From contig UQGG01000018.1 of assembly GCA_900540475.1 (NCBI GenBank), forward strand, positions 1 to 64,000: DNA of 64,000 bases, written 5' to 3'. Position 1 is the stretch's first letter; each line of letters begins with the position of its first letter. The notes under the pieces were generated by a model. The model was not told the origin of the DNA, did no database searches, and saw only the letters and a list, made by a program, of their open reading frames with translations. Of the stretch, positions 7,570 to 16,750 are shown piece after piece. This DNA is from an uncultured Robinsoniella sp. Lineage in GTDB: Bacteria > Bacillota > Clostridia > Lachnospirales > Lachnospiraceae. A program made the position numbers and the translations under genes.

Positions 7570-8580
7570 ATGGAACAATTAATGATACCAGTAGGCTACA
7601 AATCCCAGTTGAACCTGCACGATACACAAATCGGGATCAAGACAGTTAAAGATTTCTTTCAGCAGTCCCTTGCCCAGCGCCTGAATCTGCTGCGTGTGTC
7701 CGCACCCCTGTTTGTTACTCCGGATTCCGGTCTGAATGACAATTTAAATGGTGTAGAACGCCCCGTCAGCTTTGGCATCAAAGAACAGGATGATGCCCCT
7801 GCTGAGATCGTACACTCTCTTGCAAAATGGAAACGCTATGCACTGAAGAAATACGGCTTCTCCCACGGTGAAGGTCTGTACACGGATATGAGTGCCATCC
7901 GCCGTGATGAAGATACGGATAATATTCACTCCATCTATGTTGATCAGTGGGATTGGGAGAAAATCATAACCAGAGAAGAACGAAACGAAGAGACATTAAA
8001 AGAAGTGGTCCGCACGGTTTATAAGTCTCTGAAAAAAACAGAAAAATATATGGCAATACAGTATGATTACATCGAAGAAATTCTTCCCAAAGAGATTTTC
8101 TTTGTCACCTCCCAGGAGTTAGAAGATATGTATCCGGACTGTACGCCAAAGGAACGGGAATACAACATTGCAAAATTAAAGGGTGCCGTATTTATTATGC
8201 AGATCGGCGGTATTCTTGCTTCCGGTGAAAAACACGACGGACGTGCACCGGATTATGATGACTGGTCCTTAAACGGTGATATTATCGTTTATTATCCGGT
8301 TCTTGACATCGCCCTGGAATTATCATCAATGGGTATCCGTGTAGACGAAGATGCTTTACAAAAACAGCTGGAAATTGCCGGATGTCCGGAGCGTGCAGAA
8401 ATGCCTTTCCAGAAAGCTATTATGAATCAGGAACTTCCCTACACCATCGGCGGTGGTATCGGACAGTCCAGAATCTGTATGTTCTATCTCAGAAAAGCGC
8501 ATATTGGTGAAGTGCAGGCTTCCCTATGGCCTGACAGTGTCATGGAAAAAGCCAGGGACAACGATATCGAACTGCTGTAA
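7570..8580 (+). CDS. asnA: Aspartate-ammonia ligase (asparagine synthetase A)
   Basis: AsnA makes asparagine from aspartate, ammonia and ATP in the cytoplasm and resembles a class II aaRS core. The 336-residue length is typical. Family blocks include the N-terminal TQIGIKTVKDFF, RVSAPLFV, KWKRYALKKYGF, YVDQWDWEK and the C-terminal GGGIGQSR. The start is fixed by AAAGGAGATG seven bases upstream. It is divergent from the aspS-gatCAB operon, so free asparagine and Asn-tRNA supply sit side by side. A bidirectional terminator follows. Confidence 0.97.
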   Translation: MEQLMIPVGYKSQLNLHDTQIGIKTVKDFFQQSLAQRLNLLRVSAPLFVTPDSGLNDNLNGVERPVSFGIKEQDDAPAEIVHSLAKWKRYALKKYGFSHGEGLYTDMSAIRRDEDTDNIHSIYVDQWDWEKIITREERNEETLKEVVRTVYKSLKKTEKYMAIQYDYIEEILPKEIFFVTSQELEDMYPDCTPKEREYNIAKLKGAVFIMQIGGILASGEKHDGRAPDYDDWSLNGDIIVYYPVLDIALELSSMGIRVDEDALQKQLEIAGCPERAEMPFQKAIMNQELPYTIGGGIGQSRICMFYLRKAHIGEVQASLWPDSVMEKARDNDIELL

Positions 8581-8590
8581 AACTGCAATC

Positions 8591-8636
8591 AAAAAAGAAC
8601 GCCAGCATTTACTTCACTCTGCTGACGTTCTTTTTC
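8591..8636. terminator. Bidirectional terminator between asnA and pepD
   Basis: AGAACGCCAGCA (8597-8607 region) pairs with TGCTGACGTTCT (8620-8631). It is flanked by an A run on the left and a T run on the right, so it can stop both converging genes. Confidence 0.85.
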
Positions 8637-8645
8637 TATCTCATT

Positions 8646-10091
8646 CTATTTTCTCTTTAAAACTTCCACCAGATACTCCCATACTCTCCTGGTAGAGGAG
8701 ATGCTGAGTTTTTCATCCGTAGTATGGACATGGAACATGTCAGGTCCTATAGATACACAATCCAGACCTTCGATCTTGCCGGATAACAATCCGCATTCCA
8801 GCCCCGCATGAATTGCCTGGGGAATCATATCTTTGCCATACATATCCTTGTAAACAGAAAGCATCTTATCTCTTAACGGAGATTCTAATTTGTATTCCCA
8901 TGCCGGATAATCACCTTCCTGGGAGTAAGCTCCTCCTGCCATTGCACACAATCCTGTTATTCTGTCGATCAGATAGTCTTTGGATGTCTGCACGGAACTT
9001 CTCACTGCTCCTGCAGTTTTAAATTCATTTTCTTCCAGTTTCATAACACCCAGGTTAACTGAGGTTTCTACCAGCCCCTTAATAGATGCACTCATAGCCT
9101 GTACACCATTTGGAAATGCAATCAGGTACGTAGTAATCCGGTCAAAAGCTTCTTTCGTCAGGCAATTGTCTACTGCTGCACCTTTCTTTTCTAATTTCAC
9201 TTTGGCACCCGGATCTTTTACTGCCAGTTCATGCTGCATTGCCCCTTCAAACTTTTGAACTGTTGCTTCAAAGTCTGCTGCATCAGATTCACTGATCAGC
9301 ACTGCTGCTTTCGCTGCCTTCGGTATTGCATTATCCTTTTCTCCGCCTTCCAGAGAAACCAGTGAAACTGGCACCGCTTTTGCTGCCTGGTATAAGAGTC
9401 TTCCCATCAGACAATTAGCATTACCTCTTTCCTTATGGATTTCAATTCCGGAATGTCCTCCAAGAAGTCCCGTCATTGATATTTCATAAAGGACTCCTTC
9501 CCGCTTTTCTCTAACAAACGGTATCCCGCATTTTAAGCTGCAACCGCCTGCACAGCTGGTTAATAGAAAACCTTCCTCCTCAGAATCAATATTGATCAGT
9601 TGTTTTCCTTTCAGCATGGACAAATCAATGCCTTTGGCACCATCCAGTCCAACTTCTTCATCCACAGTGAGAATCGCCTCTAATCTGGGATGCTGGAGGG
9701 AATCAGAATCCAGCAGCGCCAGGGCATATGCAACTGCAATTCCGTCATCACCGCCAAGAGATGTATGCTCTGCATAAATATAATCTCCATCTATTCCCAG
9801 GGACAAACCGTCTTTTTCCAGATCAATTCCGCTATCCGGTGTTTTAACGGCAACCATATCCATGTGCCCCTGGATAATTACAGGTTTTTCCTGCTCATAG
9901 CCTTTCGCAGCCTCTTTCATAATAATCACATTCTTAAGTTCATCCTGATAATATTCCAGACTTCTGTCCTTTGCAAACTTCACAAGATAATCACTGATTT
10001 GATCCACATTTCCCGATCCATGGGGAATGCTGCATATCTCCTCAAAAAATTTAAAAACTGAATTTGGTTCCAGATTACTCAATACGCCCAT
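8646..10091 (-). CDS. pepD: Beta-Ala-His / Xaa-His dipeptidase (M20 family)
   Basis: This cytoplasmic zinc dipeptidase of the M20 PepD group hydrolyses Xaa-His and other dipeptides. The 481-residue protein starts NLEPNSVFKFFEEICSIPHGS, the group signature. Metal ligands are visible as His76 and Asp78 in QGHMDMV, Asp in LGGDDGIA, the DEEVG pair near residue 146, and a C-terminal IHAGLECG histidine. I start at 10091, where AAGGAG precedes ATGGGCG; the frame is open 27 codons further upstream without homology-like sequence. Confidence 0.95.
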   Translation of the reverse strand: MGVLSNLEPNSVFKFFEEICSIPHGSGNVDQISDYLVKFAKDRSLEYYQDELKNVIIMKEAAKGYEQEKPVIIQGHMDMVAVKTPDSGIDLEKDGLSLGIDGDYIYAEHTSLGGDDGIAVAYALALLDSDSLQHPRLEAILTVDEEVGLDGAKGIDLSMLKGKQLINIDSEEEGFLLTSCAGGCSLKCGIPFVREKREGVLYEISMTGLLGGHSGIEIHKERGNANCLMGRLLYQAAKAVPVSLVSLEGGEKDNAIPKAAKAAVLISESDAADFEATVQKFEGAMQHELAVKDPGAKVKLEKKGAAVDNCLTKEAFDRITTYLIAFPNGVQAMSASIKGLVETSVNLGVMKLEENEFKTAGAVRSSVQTSKDYLIDRITGLCAMAGGAYSQEGDYPAWEYKLESPLRDKMLSVYKDMYGKDMIPQAIHAGLECGLLSGKIEGLDCVSIGPDMFHVHTTDEKLSISSTRRVWEYLVEVLKRK

Positions 10092-10192
10092 TGTTTTGCT
10101 CCTTTTCTCACTATATATTTTTAAATTATCCACCATTAAATTAAAATCATCCATTGGCTTTAAAAAAGTCACATTTGTTTGCCAATAATATG

Positions 10193-10221
10193 ATTATAAC
10201 TTTTTACTGTGATATTTTCAA
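10193..10221 (-). promoter_or_regulatory. Sigma-A promoter of pepD
   Basis: On the minus strand TTGAAA (10216-10221) and TATAAT (10193-10198) are spaced by exactly 17 bases, about 100 bases before the pepD start. Confidence 0.75.
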
Positions 10222-10370
10222 GAATAAATATCTTCCACGTTAAATGAATCCTTCTCTGGGATTTACGCAGTTACTTGCCCAGAAATAATTTGCATAAAAA
10301 ACTGGTTGATATCGCAGTCAAAATATTTTATTATAGACTCATACAAAGTAACTGTGTCCATAGGATGCAC

Positions 10371-10406
10371 AAACCCCCACGGAATTGGTCTCCGTGGGGG
10401 TTTTAT
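10371..10406. terminator. Terminator hairpin after the M20 peptidase operon
   Basis: AACCCCCACGGA pairs with TCCGTGGGGGTT around a short loop. It lies 37 bases beyond the stop of the M20 gene. The T run is better on the plus strand, so function on the minus strand is less certain. Confidence 0.65.
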
Positions 10407-10442
10407 GTTTAGCTGTCTTTCTTGTCTTTACTCAGCCACCTG

Positions 10443-11879
10443 CTATGATTTCCTTATAATCGCCTTATAAAAGTCTACTCCTTTTGGAAGTACGCTCATA
10501 CTAATGTTCTCGTTCAGTCCATGAATACTCTCATATTGCTGCTTAGTTATTGATAGGGGTGCAAAACGGATGCAATCGGCACAGATGTCTTTGTAATATT
10601 TTGCATCTGTTCCGCCTGTCATAATATATGGGCTGACGCCGATGCCCGGGAACAGTTCGTGTATGGTCTGTTCTACTTTTGCAAACTGCTCTCCTTTATA
10701 GTTAACAACCGGACAGGGGTAATCCTTGTAAATGACACTTGTTTCCAGATCATATGCCTTTGCCTTCTCGGAAATTAAAGCAATGCTCTCATCCGTTGGC
10801 TGATGGGGAATAAAACGAAGATTAGCTGTTACATACGCTTCCTGGGGAAGGACATTTAAGCCTTCGGAACCTTTTCCAGTGGTAAACGCTATGGTTGTCT
10901 GAAGCATTGCCGCACCTGCCGGGCTGATCACTGGCATTACTTTTTTCAGAAGCGGTTTGAACAGCCAGAGATTGGAAAATATTACCTTCATCCCAAAACT
11001 CATATTTGGTGTCAGCCTGCGAAACATTTCCAGTACCGTGGGGCTGAATTCCACACGGAATGGCTGATGCTTTTCTACGTCATGTATAAATGCCGCCAGC
11101 CTTGCCCATGGTGTATGCTTACCTGGTGCACTTGCGTGCCCCCCGGTTCCTTTCGCCGTAAACTTCACATCTCCGTATCCTTTTTCCAAAACACCTACCA
11201 TGGCATAAGTACCCTTCACTCCAGGAATAGGCTCTGACATGATCATACCGCCTTCATCGATCAGCAGCCCCAATTTTACCCCTTGTTCTTTTAAGTACTG
11301 TACGGTTAAAGGAGCACCTTCTCCGCTGAATTCCTCTGTGCAGCTGCTGGCAAGAAAGACATCGCATTCCGGCTTATAGCCTTCTTTCAGCAATTCTTCT
11401 ACCGCAGTTAACAGACAAAACAGACTGCCTTTTGTGTCTACTGTTCCTCTTCCCCAGATATCTTCACCTGCAATTTCCCCGCTAAAAGGAGGATGTTCCC
11501 ATGTGCCGTTTGCCTCCACTACATCCTGGTGGCTCATAAGTAAAATAGGTTCTCCCTTGCCTTTGCCATTCCACTTGAACAACAGGCTTCCGTTAAAAAC
11601 ATGCTTTTCACAGTGTTCATGAATATTGGGAAACAGCTCTTCCAAAACTTTATGAAAATCGTAAAACTTCGTTTTGTCTGCATCATATCTGCTGGATACG
11701 GTTTCACACTGAATCATTCTGGATAACCGCTTTGCATATTGCCTGGAACGTTGGGGATCTCCTTTTTCAATCTTTGCAGTCAAAGCCTGTGTAGGCTGCA
11801 TCATACACGCTCTGATTAATACAATGGCGGCCAGCAAAACCAAAAGCAGTACAACCGCTAATACGATCCATTTCAACAT
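10443..11879 (-). CDS. Membrane-anchored M20 family metallopeptidase
   Basis: The protein (478 residues) has one N-terminal hydrophobic helix (about residues 3-24) followed by an M20/PM20D1-like carboxypeptidase domain. The metal site is visible in LLMSHQDVVEA, WGRGTVDTKGS and SCTEEFSGEGA, and in the C-terminal MTGGTDAKYY. It probably cleaves peptides or N-acyl amino acids at the membrane; the substrate is not known. The start has AAGGAT upstream. It follows two membrane protein genes by 72 bases and likely shares their operon. Confidence 0.85.
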   Translation of the reverse strand: MLKWIVLAVVLLLVLLAAIVLIRACMMQPTQALTAKIEKGDPQRSRQYAKRLSRMIQCETVSSRYDADKTKFYDFHKVLEELFPNIHEHCEKHVFNGSLLFKWNGKGKGEPILLMSHQDVVEANGTWEHPPFSGEIAGEDIWGRGTVDTKGSLFCLLTAVEELLKEGYKPECDVFLASSCTEEFSGEGAPLTVQYLKEQGVKLGLLIDEGGMIMSEPIPGVKGTYAMVGVLEKGYGDVKFTAKGTGGHASAPGKHTPWARLAAFIHDVEKHQPFRVEFSPTVLEMFRRLTPNMSFGMKVIFSNLWLFKPLLKKVMPVISPAGAAMLQTTIAFTTGKGSEGLNVLPQEAYVTANLRFIPHQPTDESIALISEKAKAYDLETSVIYKDYPCPVVNYKGEQFAKVEQTIHELFPGIGVSPYIMTGGTDAKYYKDICADCIRFAPLSITKQQYESIHGLNENISMSVLPKGVDFYKAIIRKS

Positions 11880-11925
11880 TTTCTATATCCTTCTTTCTTT
11901 TTTTACTTATTCTTACTCTTTTCAT

Positions 11926-11941
11926 TTCCAAACACACTCTA
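11926..11941. repeat. Degenerate solo end of the palindromic repeat
   Basis: TTTCCAAACACACTCTA resembles the right end (TTTTCAAACACGCTCTA) of the dispersed element. It lies just after the stop of the neighbouring membrane protein gene. Confidence 0.35.
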
Positions 11942-11951
11942 TTACTACCAG

Positions 11952-12632
11952 TTAAAGCATATTTTTACGATAGAGCAGATACCCGATTCCAAGCGCCATA
12001 CCGCCTGCAGGAATTAACAGCAGGCTCGTCTGGGGAATCGCAGCCGGAACGATTACACATAAAAGTGTCATTGTCAGCAGAGGGATAAATGCGATCTTCA
12101 GACTTTTAATAAAGTATTTTAAGCCAAGTGCGCCGAATAATGCAGGAACTACCGTGTCAAATGCTGGTGTCAGCACCGGATTCTGCAAGACCGGGGTTAA
12201 GGGCACCAGTAAAAGTACTCCCACAAAAATAACCAGCATCGTCACCAGAGCACTCACAGAGACACTGATGGTTGATATAATTTCATTTTCCACAGTCCCT
12301 ACTTCTGTCTTGGCGATATCTCTGCTGTTCATAGCGCAGGGAATTTTCAAATTTGTAACATTTCCAGTGAGGAATGTCAGATAGCTGCCTCCTGTGCCAA
12401 GCATGGGAGCGTATACCAGAAATTCCACGATTGCTACAGGGATATAGATAATCCCGACTTTAATAATCCCCTTCAGGAACCCGGACATATCCGGCATTAC
12501 TCCATACAGCAGACCCATTACAAGAGGTGCTCCTATCAATAAAACAATTGCCACTCCCAGAGTAATTCTACCCAGCAGATGCAATTGCTGATTAAACTTT
12601 TGCAGATACGCTTCTTTTGCATTCTGATCCAT
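11952..12632 (-). CDS. Conserved membrane protein, partner of DUF5058
   Basis: I do not recognise a characterised family. The 226-residue protein has about five to six hydrophobic segments, separated by a polar stretch around MNSRDIAKTEVGTVENE (residues 100-117). The start is firm, with AAGGAGG before the ATG. It begins 12 bases after the DUF5058 gene and precedes an M20 peptidase, so the three probably form one unit. A two-component transporter is one possibility, based only on size, hydrophobicity and pairing. Confidence 0.75.
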   Translation of the reverse strand: MDQNAKEAYLQKFNQQLHLLGRITLGVAIVLLIGAPLVMGLLYGVMPDMSGFLKGIIKVGIIYIPVAIVEFLVYAPMLGTGGSYLTFLTGNVTNLKIPCAMNSRDIAKTEVGTVENEIISTISVSVSALVTMLVIFVGVLLLVPLTPVLQNPVLTPAFDTVVPALFGALGLKYFIKSLKIAFIPLLTMTLLCVIVPAAIPQTSLLLIPAGGMALGIGYLLYRKNML

Positions 12633-12644
12633 AAATCTGCCTCC

Positions 12645-13382
12645 TTAAGCCAATTTAATTAATACAGCGGCAATCATGCCGATCAGCATACTGGTCGCCA
12701 CACTGAAATTATCCAGCCATGCCATTTGCTTCTTCTGTGTAAAATATTCAAAAATCGCCATCACCACAGCAGCTATTCCCGCCACCACCAGCGGCAGATA
12801 ATTTCCAGAGGAAGTAAACGTCCCCACATAAGACCCTATGTACGCACTGCAGAGCCCAATAAACATTGCAATTGTGGCATATGCTCCAAATCCAGGTTTG
12901 CCGGACTTTTTCTGCGTTGTGGTTTTTTGTACCTTGCCCAGATATTTTTTCAATCCAAAGATACAGCAGAATACGCCGCCCAGAATTCCCACTGTCATAA
13001 CCAGCGCTATGGTACTAAAAGCCTGTACGGTCATCTCGCTTACCTTAAGACCGGTAAGTCCGATACTGGTGGCTGAAATCTCAGCAACATTTAATTCATA
13101 CTGCAGTGCCCCGATTACAGAAAGCCGAAGCCAGGAAAACGGAACTCCAAGCGTTCCGCTAAGTGCAATTACCCCTAGTAAAATACTGATACTGGGCAGA
13201 ACCGTAAACGTAGCACTGGAAGTAATGGCTCTTTTTAGTACTTTTTTGTCCATTCCAATGGCAATCCCTGCACGGTAACTTTTTACCAAAAATACCACGC
13301 ACATCACGACGATAAATAATAGTACCCCGCCCACGATCAAATAGAACGGTAATGCATTAACTTGTGACAAATACTCTCCCAT
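12645..13382 (-). CDS. DUF5058 family membrane protein
   Basis: The 245-residue protein is very hydrophobic, with about six membrane segments and one basic cytoplasmic stretch (KKYLGKVQKTTTQKKSGK, about residues 152-169). I recall this as the DUF5058 family, which has no assigned function. AAAGGAG precedes the ATG. It is the first gene of a three-gene run with another membrane protein and a membrane-anchored peptidase. This context suggests transport of peptides or amino acid derivatives; that role is inferred. Confidence 0.8.
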   Translation of the reverse strand: MGEYLSQVNALPFYLIVGGVLLFIVVMCVVFLVKSYRAGIAIGMDKKVLKRAITSSATFTVLPSISILLGVIALSGTLGVPFSWLRLSVIGALQYELNVAEISATSIGLTGLKVSEMTVQAFSTIALVMTVGILGGVFCCIFGLKKYLGKVQKTTTQKKSGKPGFGAYATIAMFIGLCSAYIGSYVGTFTSSGNYLPLVVAGIAAVVMAIFEYFTQKKQMAWLDNFSVATSMLIGMIAAVLIKLA

Positions 13383-13503
13383 GAATAAATCTCCTTTCCT
13401 TTTATGGGTTTATACAGAAAACTTATTATTATTTTACTTCATTTTCAGTAAAAAAGAAAGCAAAATTGCTCTTTTATAATATTTCCACACCGCATAATAA
13501 CGC

Positions 13504-13532
13504 TTGTTCCACACTTGAAGTTATACTATAAT
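13504..13532 (+). promoter_or_regulatory. Sigma-A promoter of the DsbA-like gene
   Basis: TTGTTC (13504-13509) and a perfect TATAAT (13527-13532) are 17 bases apart, about 90 bases upstream of the start codon. Confidence 0.65.
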
Positions 13533-13621
13533 ACTATTATCTTACTTGTAATAGAATTGCAGATTACAAATAATGAAAAGAATAAATAATTGTTTCCAAA
13601 TGAAAACTGAAAGGAAAAAAT

Positions 13622-14275
13622 ATGAGTCTGAAGATTAAAGTATTTTTTGATTTTGTATGCCCATTCTGTTACCTGGAATATTTTTCACTAAAGCAGGCTG
13701 CTGGCGGAATGGATGTAATCTTTGAGCGGATTCCACACGAACTTCGCCGTCCCCCCTCTAAAATGGTGGATCCCATGCACGATGAAGCCCGTTTAAAAAG
13801 ATTCGATGAAGTGTTACTTCCGGCAGCAAAAGCACTTGGTTTACCAATGCAGCTGCCCAGACTGTCTCCCCATCCCTATTCCACGGATACATTTTTAGGG
13901 CTGCTTTACTGCGAAGATCATGGATTGGGACAGGAATATACAGAAAAAGTATTTACCACTTTTTACGAAGATGAGAAAGATATCGGGGATCTGAAAGTGT
14001 TGGGGGATATTGCAAAGGAACTGGGGCTTGACGTACAAGAATTTTTCGAAGAGATTACAGCAAAGACACAGCTTACCAGGCTGGATGAGCTGAATACCCT
14101 CTCAGAAGAATATGACATTACCACTATTCCAGTCATCTATCTGGGAGATACAAGACTCTCCGGTTATCACACGCCGGACGTTTACAAACAGGCAATTGCC
14201 GATGCCATATTACAGCAGGAAATTACTCCCGCTGCCGGAATGAGCTGTGGCATTGACGGAAACTGCGGATTTTAA
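13622..14275 (+). CDS. DsbA family oxidoreductase (FrnE-like)
   Basis: The 217-residue protein has a thioredoxin-type active site CPFC (Cys13-Cys16) after the first beta strand, and a helical insertion. The later TTIPVIYLGD is the cis-proline loop, so this is a DsbA/FrnE-type thiol oxidoreductase. No signal peptide is present, which argues for a cytoplasmic disulfide reductase or isomerase. The C-terminus has two more Cys (SCGIDGNCGF). GAAAGG precedes the ATG. It is monocistronic and converges on dapL. Confidence 0.88.
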   Translation: MSLKIKVFFDFVCPFCYLEYFSLKQAAGGMDVIFERIPHELRRPPSKMVDPMHDEARLKRFDEVLLPAAKALGLPMQLPRLSPHPYSTDTFLGLLYCEDHGLGQEYTEKVFTTFYEDEKDIGDLKVLGDIAKELGLDVQEFFEEITAKTQLTRLDELNTLSEEYDITTIPVIYLGDTRLSGYHTPDVYKQAIADAILQQEITPAAGMSCGIDGNCGF

Positions 14276-14276
14276 A

Positions 14277-14354
14277 AAGCAGCCCGAATACCAGACATAG
14301 AGCGTGTTTGAAAAAAGCTCTGGTCCCAGAGGACCGTCAGGATTTCGGGCTGCA
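14277..14354. terminator. Bidirectional terminator with repeat remnant in its loop
   Basis: GCAGCCCGAA (14279-14288) pairs with TTCGGGCTGC (14345-14354) between the convergent dsbA-like gene and dapL. The loop contains a solo repeat end TAGAGCGTGTTTGAAAA (14298-14314) and a small GGTCC/GGACC hairpin. The loop is unusually long for a terminator. Confidence 0.6.
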
Positions 14355-14370
14355 TGTGTTTTACTGCCTG

Positions 14371-15585
14371 CTACATTTTCTTAATTCTGTCAATAGCCGC
14401 AACTGTATTTTCGTAGCTGCCAAATGCAGTGAGGCGGAAATATCCTTCTCCACTGGGTCCAAATCCGGATCCCGGTGTACCAACTACATTCGCTTTTTCT
14501 AGAAGATAATCAAAGAATTCCCAGGAAGTCATGCCCTTTGGAGTCTGAAGCCAGATATACGGCGCATTTACTCCGCCAGATACGGTATAGCCTGCATCCT
14601 TCAGACCATCAAAGATCACTTTTGCATTATTCATATAGTATGCAACCTGCTGTTTTAACTGTTCTTTTCCCTGAGGTGAATAAACAGCTTCTCCAGCCTT
14701 TTGGATGATATAGGGTGCACCGTTATATTTTGTACCGTGACGCCTTGCCCACAGGGAATGAAGCGATACATCTCCGGCTTTCAGTTCTTTCGGAATTACC
14801 GTGAACCCAAGGCGTGTCCCCGTAAATCCCGCATTTTTAGAAAAACTGCGAAGTTCAATTGCACAGGTTCTGGCACCTTCACATTCATAGATAGAATGAG
14901 GCACATTTTCTTCCGAAATATATGCTTCATAAGCCGCATCGTATATGATGACGGCACCTTCTTTATTCGCATAGTCTACCCAGACCTGTAACTGATCTTT
15001 TGTGATTGTGGAGCCCGTTGGATTATTCGGGAAACAAAGATAGATGATGTCCGGCCTTTCTTTTGGAAGTTCCGGTGCAAAATTATTCTCAGCTGTACAA
15101 GGCATATAGATTACATCACTCCAGGTCTCGGATCCGGCATCGTATGTTCCGGTTCTTCCAGCCATAACATTGGTATCTACATAAACCGGATATACCGGAT
15201 CACATACAGCAATTTTATTATCCACGCTAAATATTTCCTGTATATTACCGGAATCGCACTTTGCTCCGTCTGAGACAAAGATTTCATCCGCTGCTATACT
15301 GCAGCCTCTGTCTGCGTAATCGTTTTTTGCAATGGCATTTCTTAAGAACTCATAACCCAGATCCGGGGCATAGCCATGAAATGTTTTCGCATCTGCCATT
15401 TCATCAACCGCATCATGCAGGGCTGCGATAATATTCGGTGCCAGGGGCTGTGTAACATCACCAATTCCCAGCCGGATTATATTTTTGTCCGGATTTGCTT
15501 CCGTAAATGCTGCAACTTTTTTGCCTATTGTTGAGAACAGATAACTTCCCGGCAATTTTAAATAATTTTCATTAATTTTAAACAT
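14371..15585 (-). CDS. dapL: LL-diaminopimelate aminotransferase
   Basis: DapL converts tetrahydrodipicolinate directly to LL-diaminopimelate using glutamate, bypassing the acylated route of lysine and cell wall synthesis. The 404-residue fold-type I PLP enzyme starts with NENYLKLPGSYLFSTI, a DapL hallmark. It shows FPNNPTGS and the PLP lysine in ELRSFSKNAGFTGTR. CAAGGAGG precedes the ATG. It follows dapF by 85 bases in the same direction, which supports an LL-DAP operon. Confidence 0.96.
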   Translation of the reverse strand: MFKINENYLKLPGSYLFSTIGKKVAAFTEANPDKNIIRLGIGDVTQPLAPNIIAALHDAVDEMADAKTFHGYAPDLGYEFLRNAIAKNDYADRGCSIAADEIFVSDGAKCDSGNIQEIFSVDNKIAVCDPVYPVYVDTNVMAGRTGTYDAGSETWSDVIYMPCTAENNFAPELPKERPDIIYLCFPNNPTGSTITKDQLQVWVDYANKEGAVIIYDAAYEAYISEENVPHSIYECEGARTCAIELRSFSKNAGFTGTRLGFTVIPKELKAGDVSLHSLWARRHGTKYNGAPYIIQKAGEAVYSPQGKEQLKQQVAYYMNNAKVIFDGLKDAGYTVSGGVNAPYIWLQTPKGMTSWEFFDYLLEKANVVGTPGSGFGPSGEGYFRLTAFGSYENTVAAIDRIKKM

Positions 15586-15670
15586 AATGGCCTCCTTGTT
15601 TCATTCCTGTTACTTTATCTGTGATTACAAAACCTGTAAAAATTTAAACTGAACCGATTCCAGTTGATTC

Positions 15671-16507
15671 TTAGAGCGTGATCTCACCGTCAAAGACAAC
15701 CGTCGCAGGACCTGTCATATATACGCGGTCCGCTTTCCGATCCCACTCAATTTTTAAATCTCCTCCCAGCAGCTTTACGGTAACCTCATCTTCCGTATAA
15801 CCATTTAAAATGGATGCCACTGCTACGGCGCAGGCACCGGTTCCGCAGGCAAGCGTTTCTCCTGAGCCTCTTTCCCATACGCGCATTTCCACGGTATGCC
15901 TGTCTATAATCCGGACAAATTCCGTATTTACACGATCCGGGAAGCAGGGATGATTTTCAAAACCGGGACCGATCTCCTCGATCTTCATTCCCTGTACATC
16001 CTCCATATAGACAACCGTATGGGGATTCCCCATTGAAACCGCTGTCATATGATAAGTTTTTCCATCCACGGTAACCGGCTCGTCCACTACTCTGTCTTTC
16101 TGGGAAATAACCGGTACTTTAGCGGGCTCCAATATAGGAGCACCCATATCTACTTTAACAAAAGCCACCTTACCCTGTTCTATCGTAAGATGCAGATATT
16201 TAATTCCGCTTTTTGTTTCTATGCTGATATCAGTTTGATCTGTTAATCCATAATCATACACATATTTTGCCACGCAACGGATTCCATTTCCGCACATTGC
16301 ACCCTGAGAGCCGTCTGCGTTATACATATCCATCATAAAATCTGCCGTTTTAGAAGGTTTGATTAATATCAATCCATCTGAGCCAATTCCAAAGTGTCTG
16401 TCACTTACAAATACTGCCGTTCTGCCCGGATCTGCCACCTGCTCCTGAAAGCAGTTTACATATACGTAATCATTGCCGATGCCGTGCATCTTTGTAAATT
16501 TCATCAT
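15671..16507 (-). CDS. dapF: Diaminopimelate epimerase
   Basis: DapF interconverts LL- and meso-diaminopimelate with two active-site cysteines. Both are visible, in MCGNGIRC and ACGTGACA. The N-terminus (MKFTKMHGIGNDYVYVN) matches the family, and about 278 residues is normal. Two adjacent ATG codons follow GAGGAGGG; the second (16504) has the better spacing. The last codons read ACG CTC TAA, so the gene ends in the same 10-mer as the dispersed repeat tip, read from the other strand. Confidence 0.97.
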   Translation of the reverse strand: MMKFTKMHGIGNDYVYVNCFQEQVADPGRTAVFVSDRHFGIGSDGLILIKPSKTADFMMDMYNADGSQGAMCGNGIRCVAKYVYDYGLTDQTDISIETKSGIKYLHLTIEQGKVAFVKVDMGAPILEPAKVPVISQKDRVVDEPVTVDGKTYHMTAVSMGNPHTVVYMEDVQGMKIEEIGPGFENHPCFPDRVNTEFVRIIDRHTVEMRVWERGSGETLACGTGACAVAVASILNGYTEDEVTVKLLGGDLKIEWDRKADRVYMTGPATVVFDGEITL

Positions 16508-16689
16508 ATCCCTCCTCGCTAAAAATATGGTAATTACGGTGATAAGTATAGCATGATCTATTTAAAACCTCAATATTTTTATTCCCTTTTCATACTCCAG
16601 CCACCATATATGGTACCCCAAAAGTACGCTAAGCAGTCTCAAATACTATTTCTAAATAAAATCATATACTCCTTTTTAAGCAGCTGGAA

Positions 16690-16741
16690 ATAACAGAAGC
16701 CGGGCAGCCTTATGTGATCTGGGGCTGCCCGGCTTCTGTTA
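16690..16741. terminator. Strong long-stem terminator after the deacetylase
   Basis: Nineteen bases from 16690 (TAACAGAAGCCGGGCAGCC) pair perfectly with 16723-16741. The loop is about 14 bases. It is the strongest hairpin in this part of the window and lies just past the deacetylase stop. Confidence 0.75.
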
Positions 16742-16750
16742 TCCGCTTTT

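Larger units (their letters stand above)
10092..10442. other. Intergenic region with pepD promoter and a terminator
   Basis: Only the pepD promoter (10193-10221) and one terminator hairpin (10371-10406) were recognised here. The remainder shows no gene. Confidence 0.6.

Noticed and set aside
15670..15679. Repeat tip at the dapF stop as a true element copy
   Set aside because: Only the 10-mer TTAGAGCGTG matches and the element interior would lie inside conserved dapF sequence, so it may be coincidence. It is mentioned only as a possible case.
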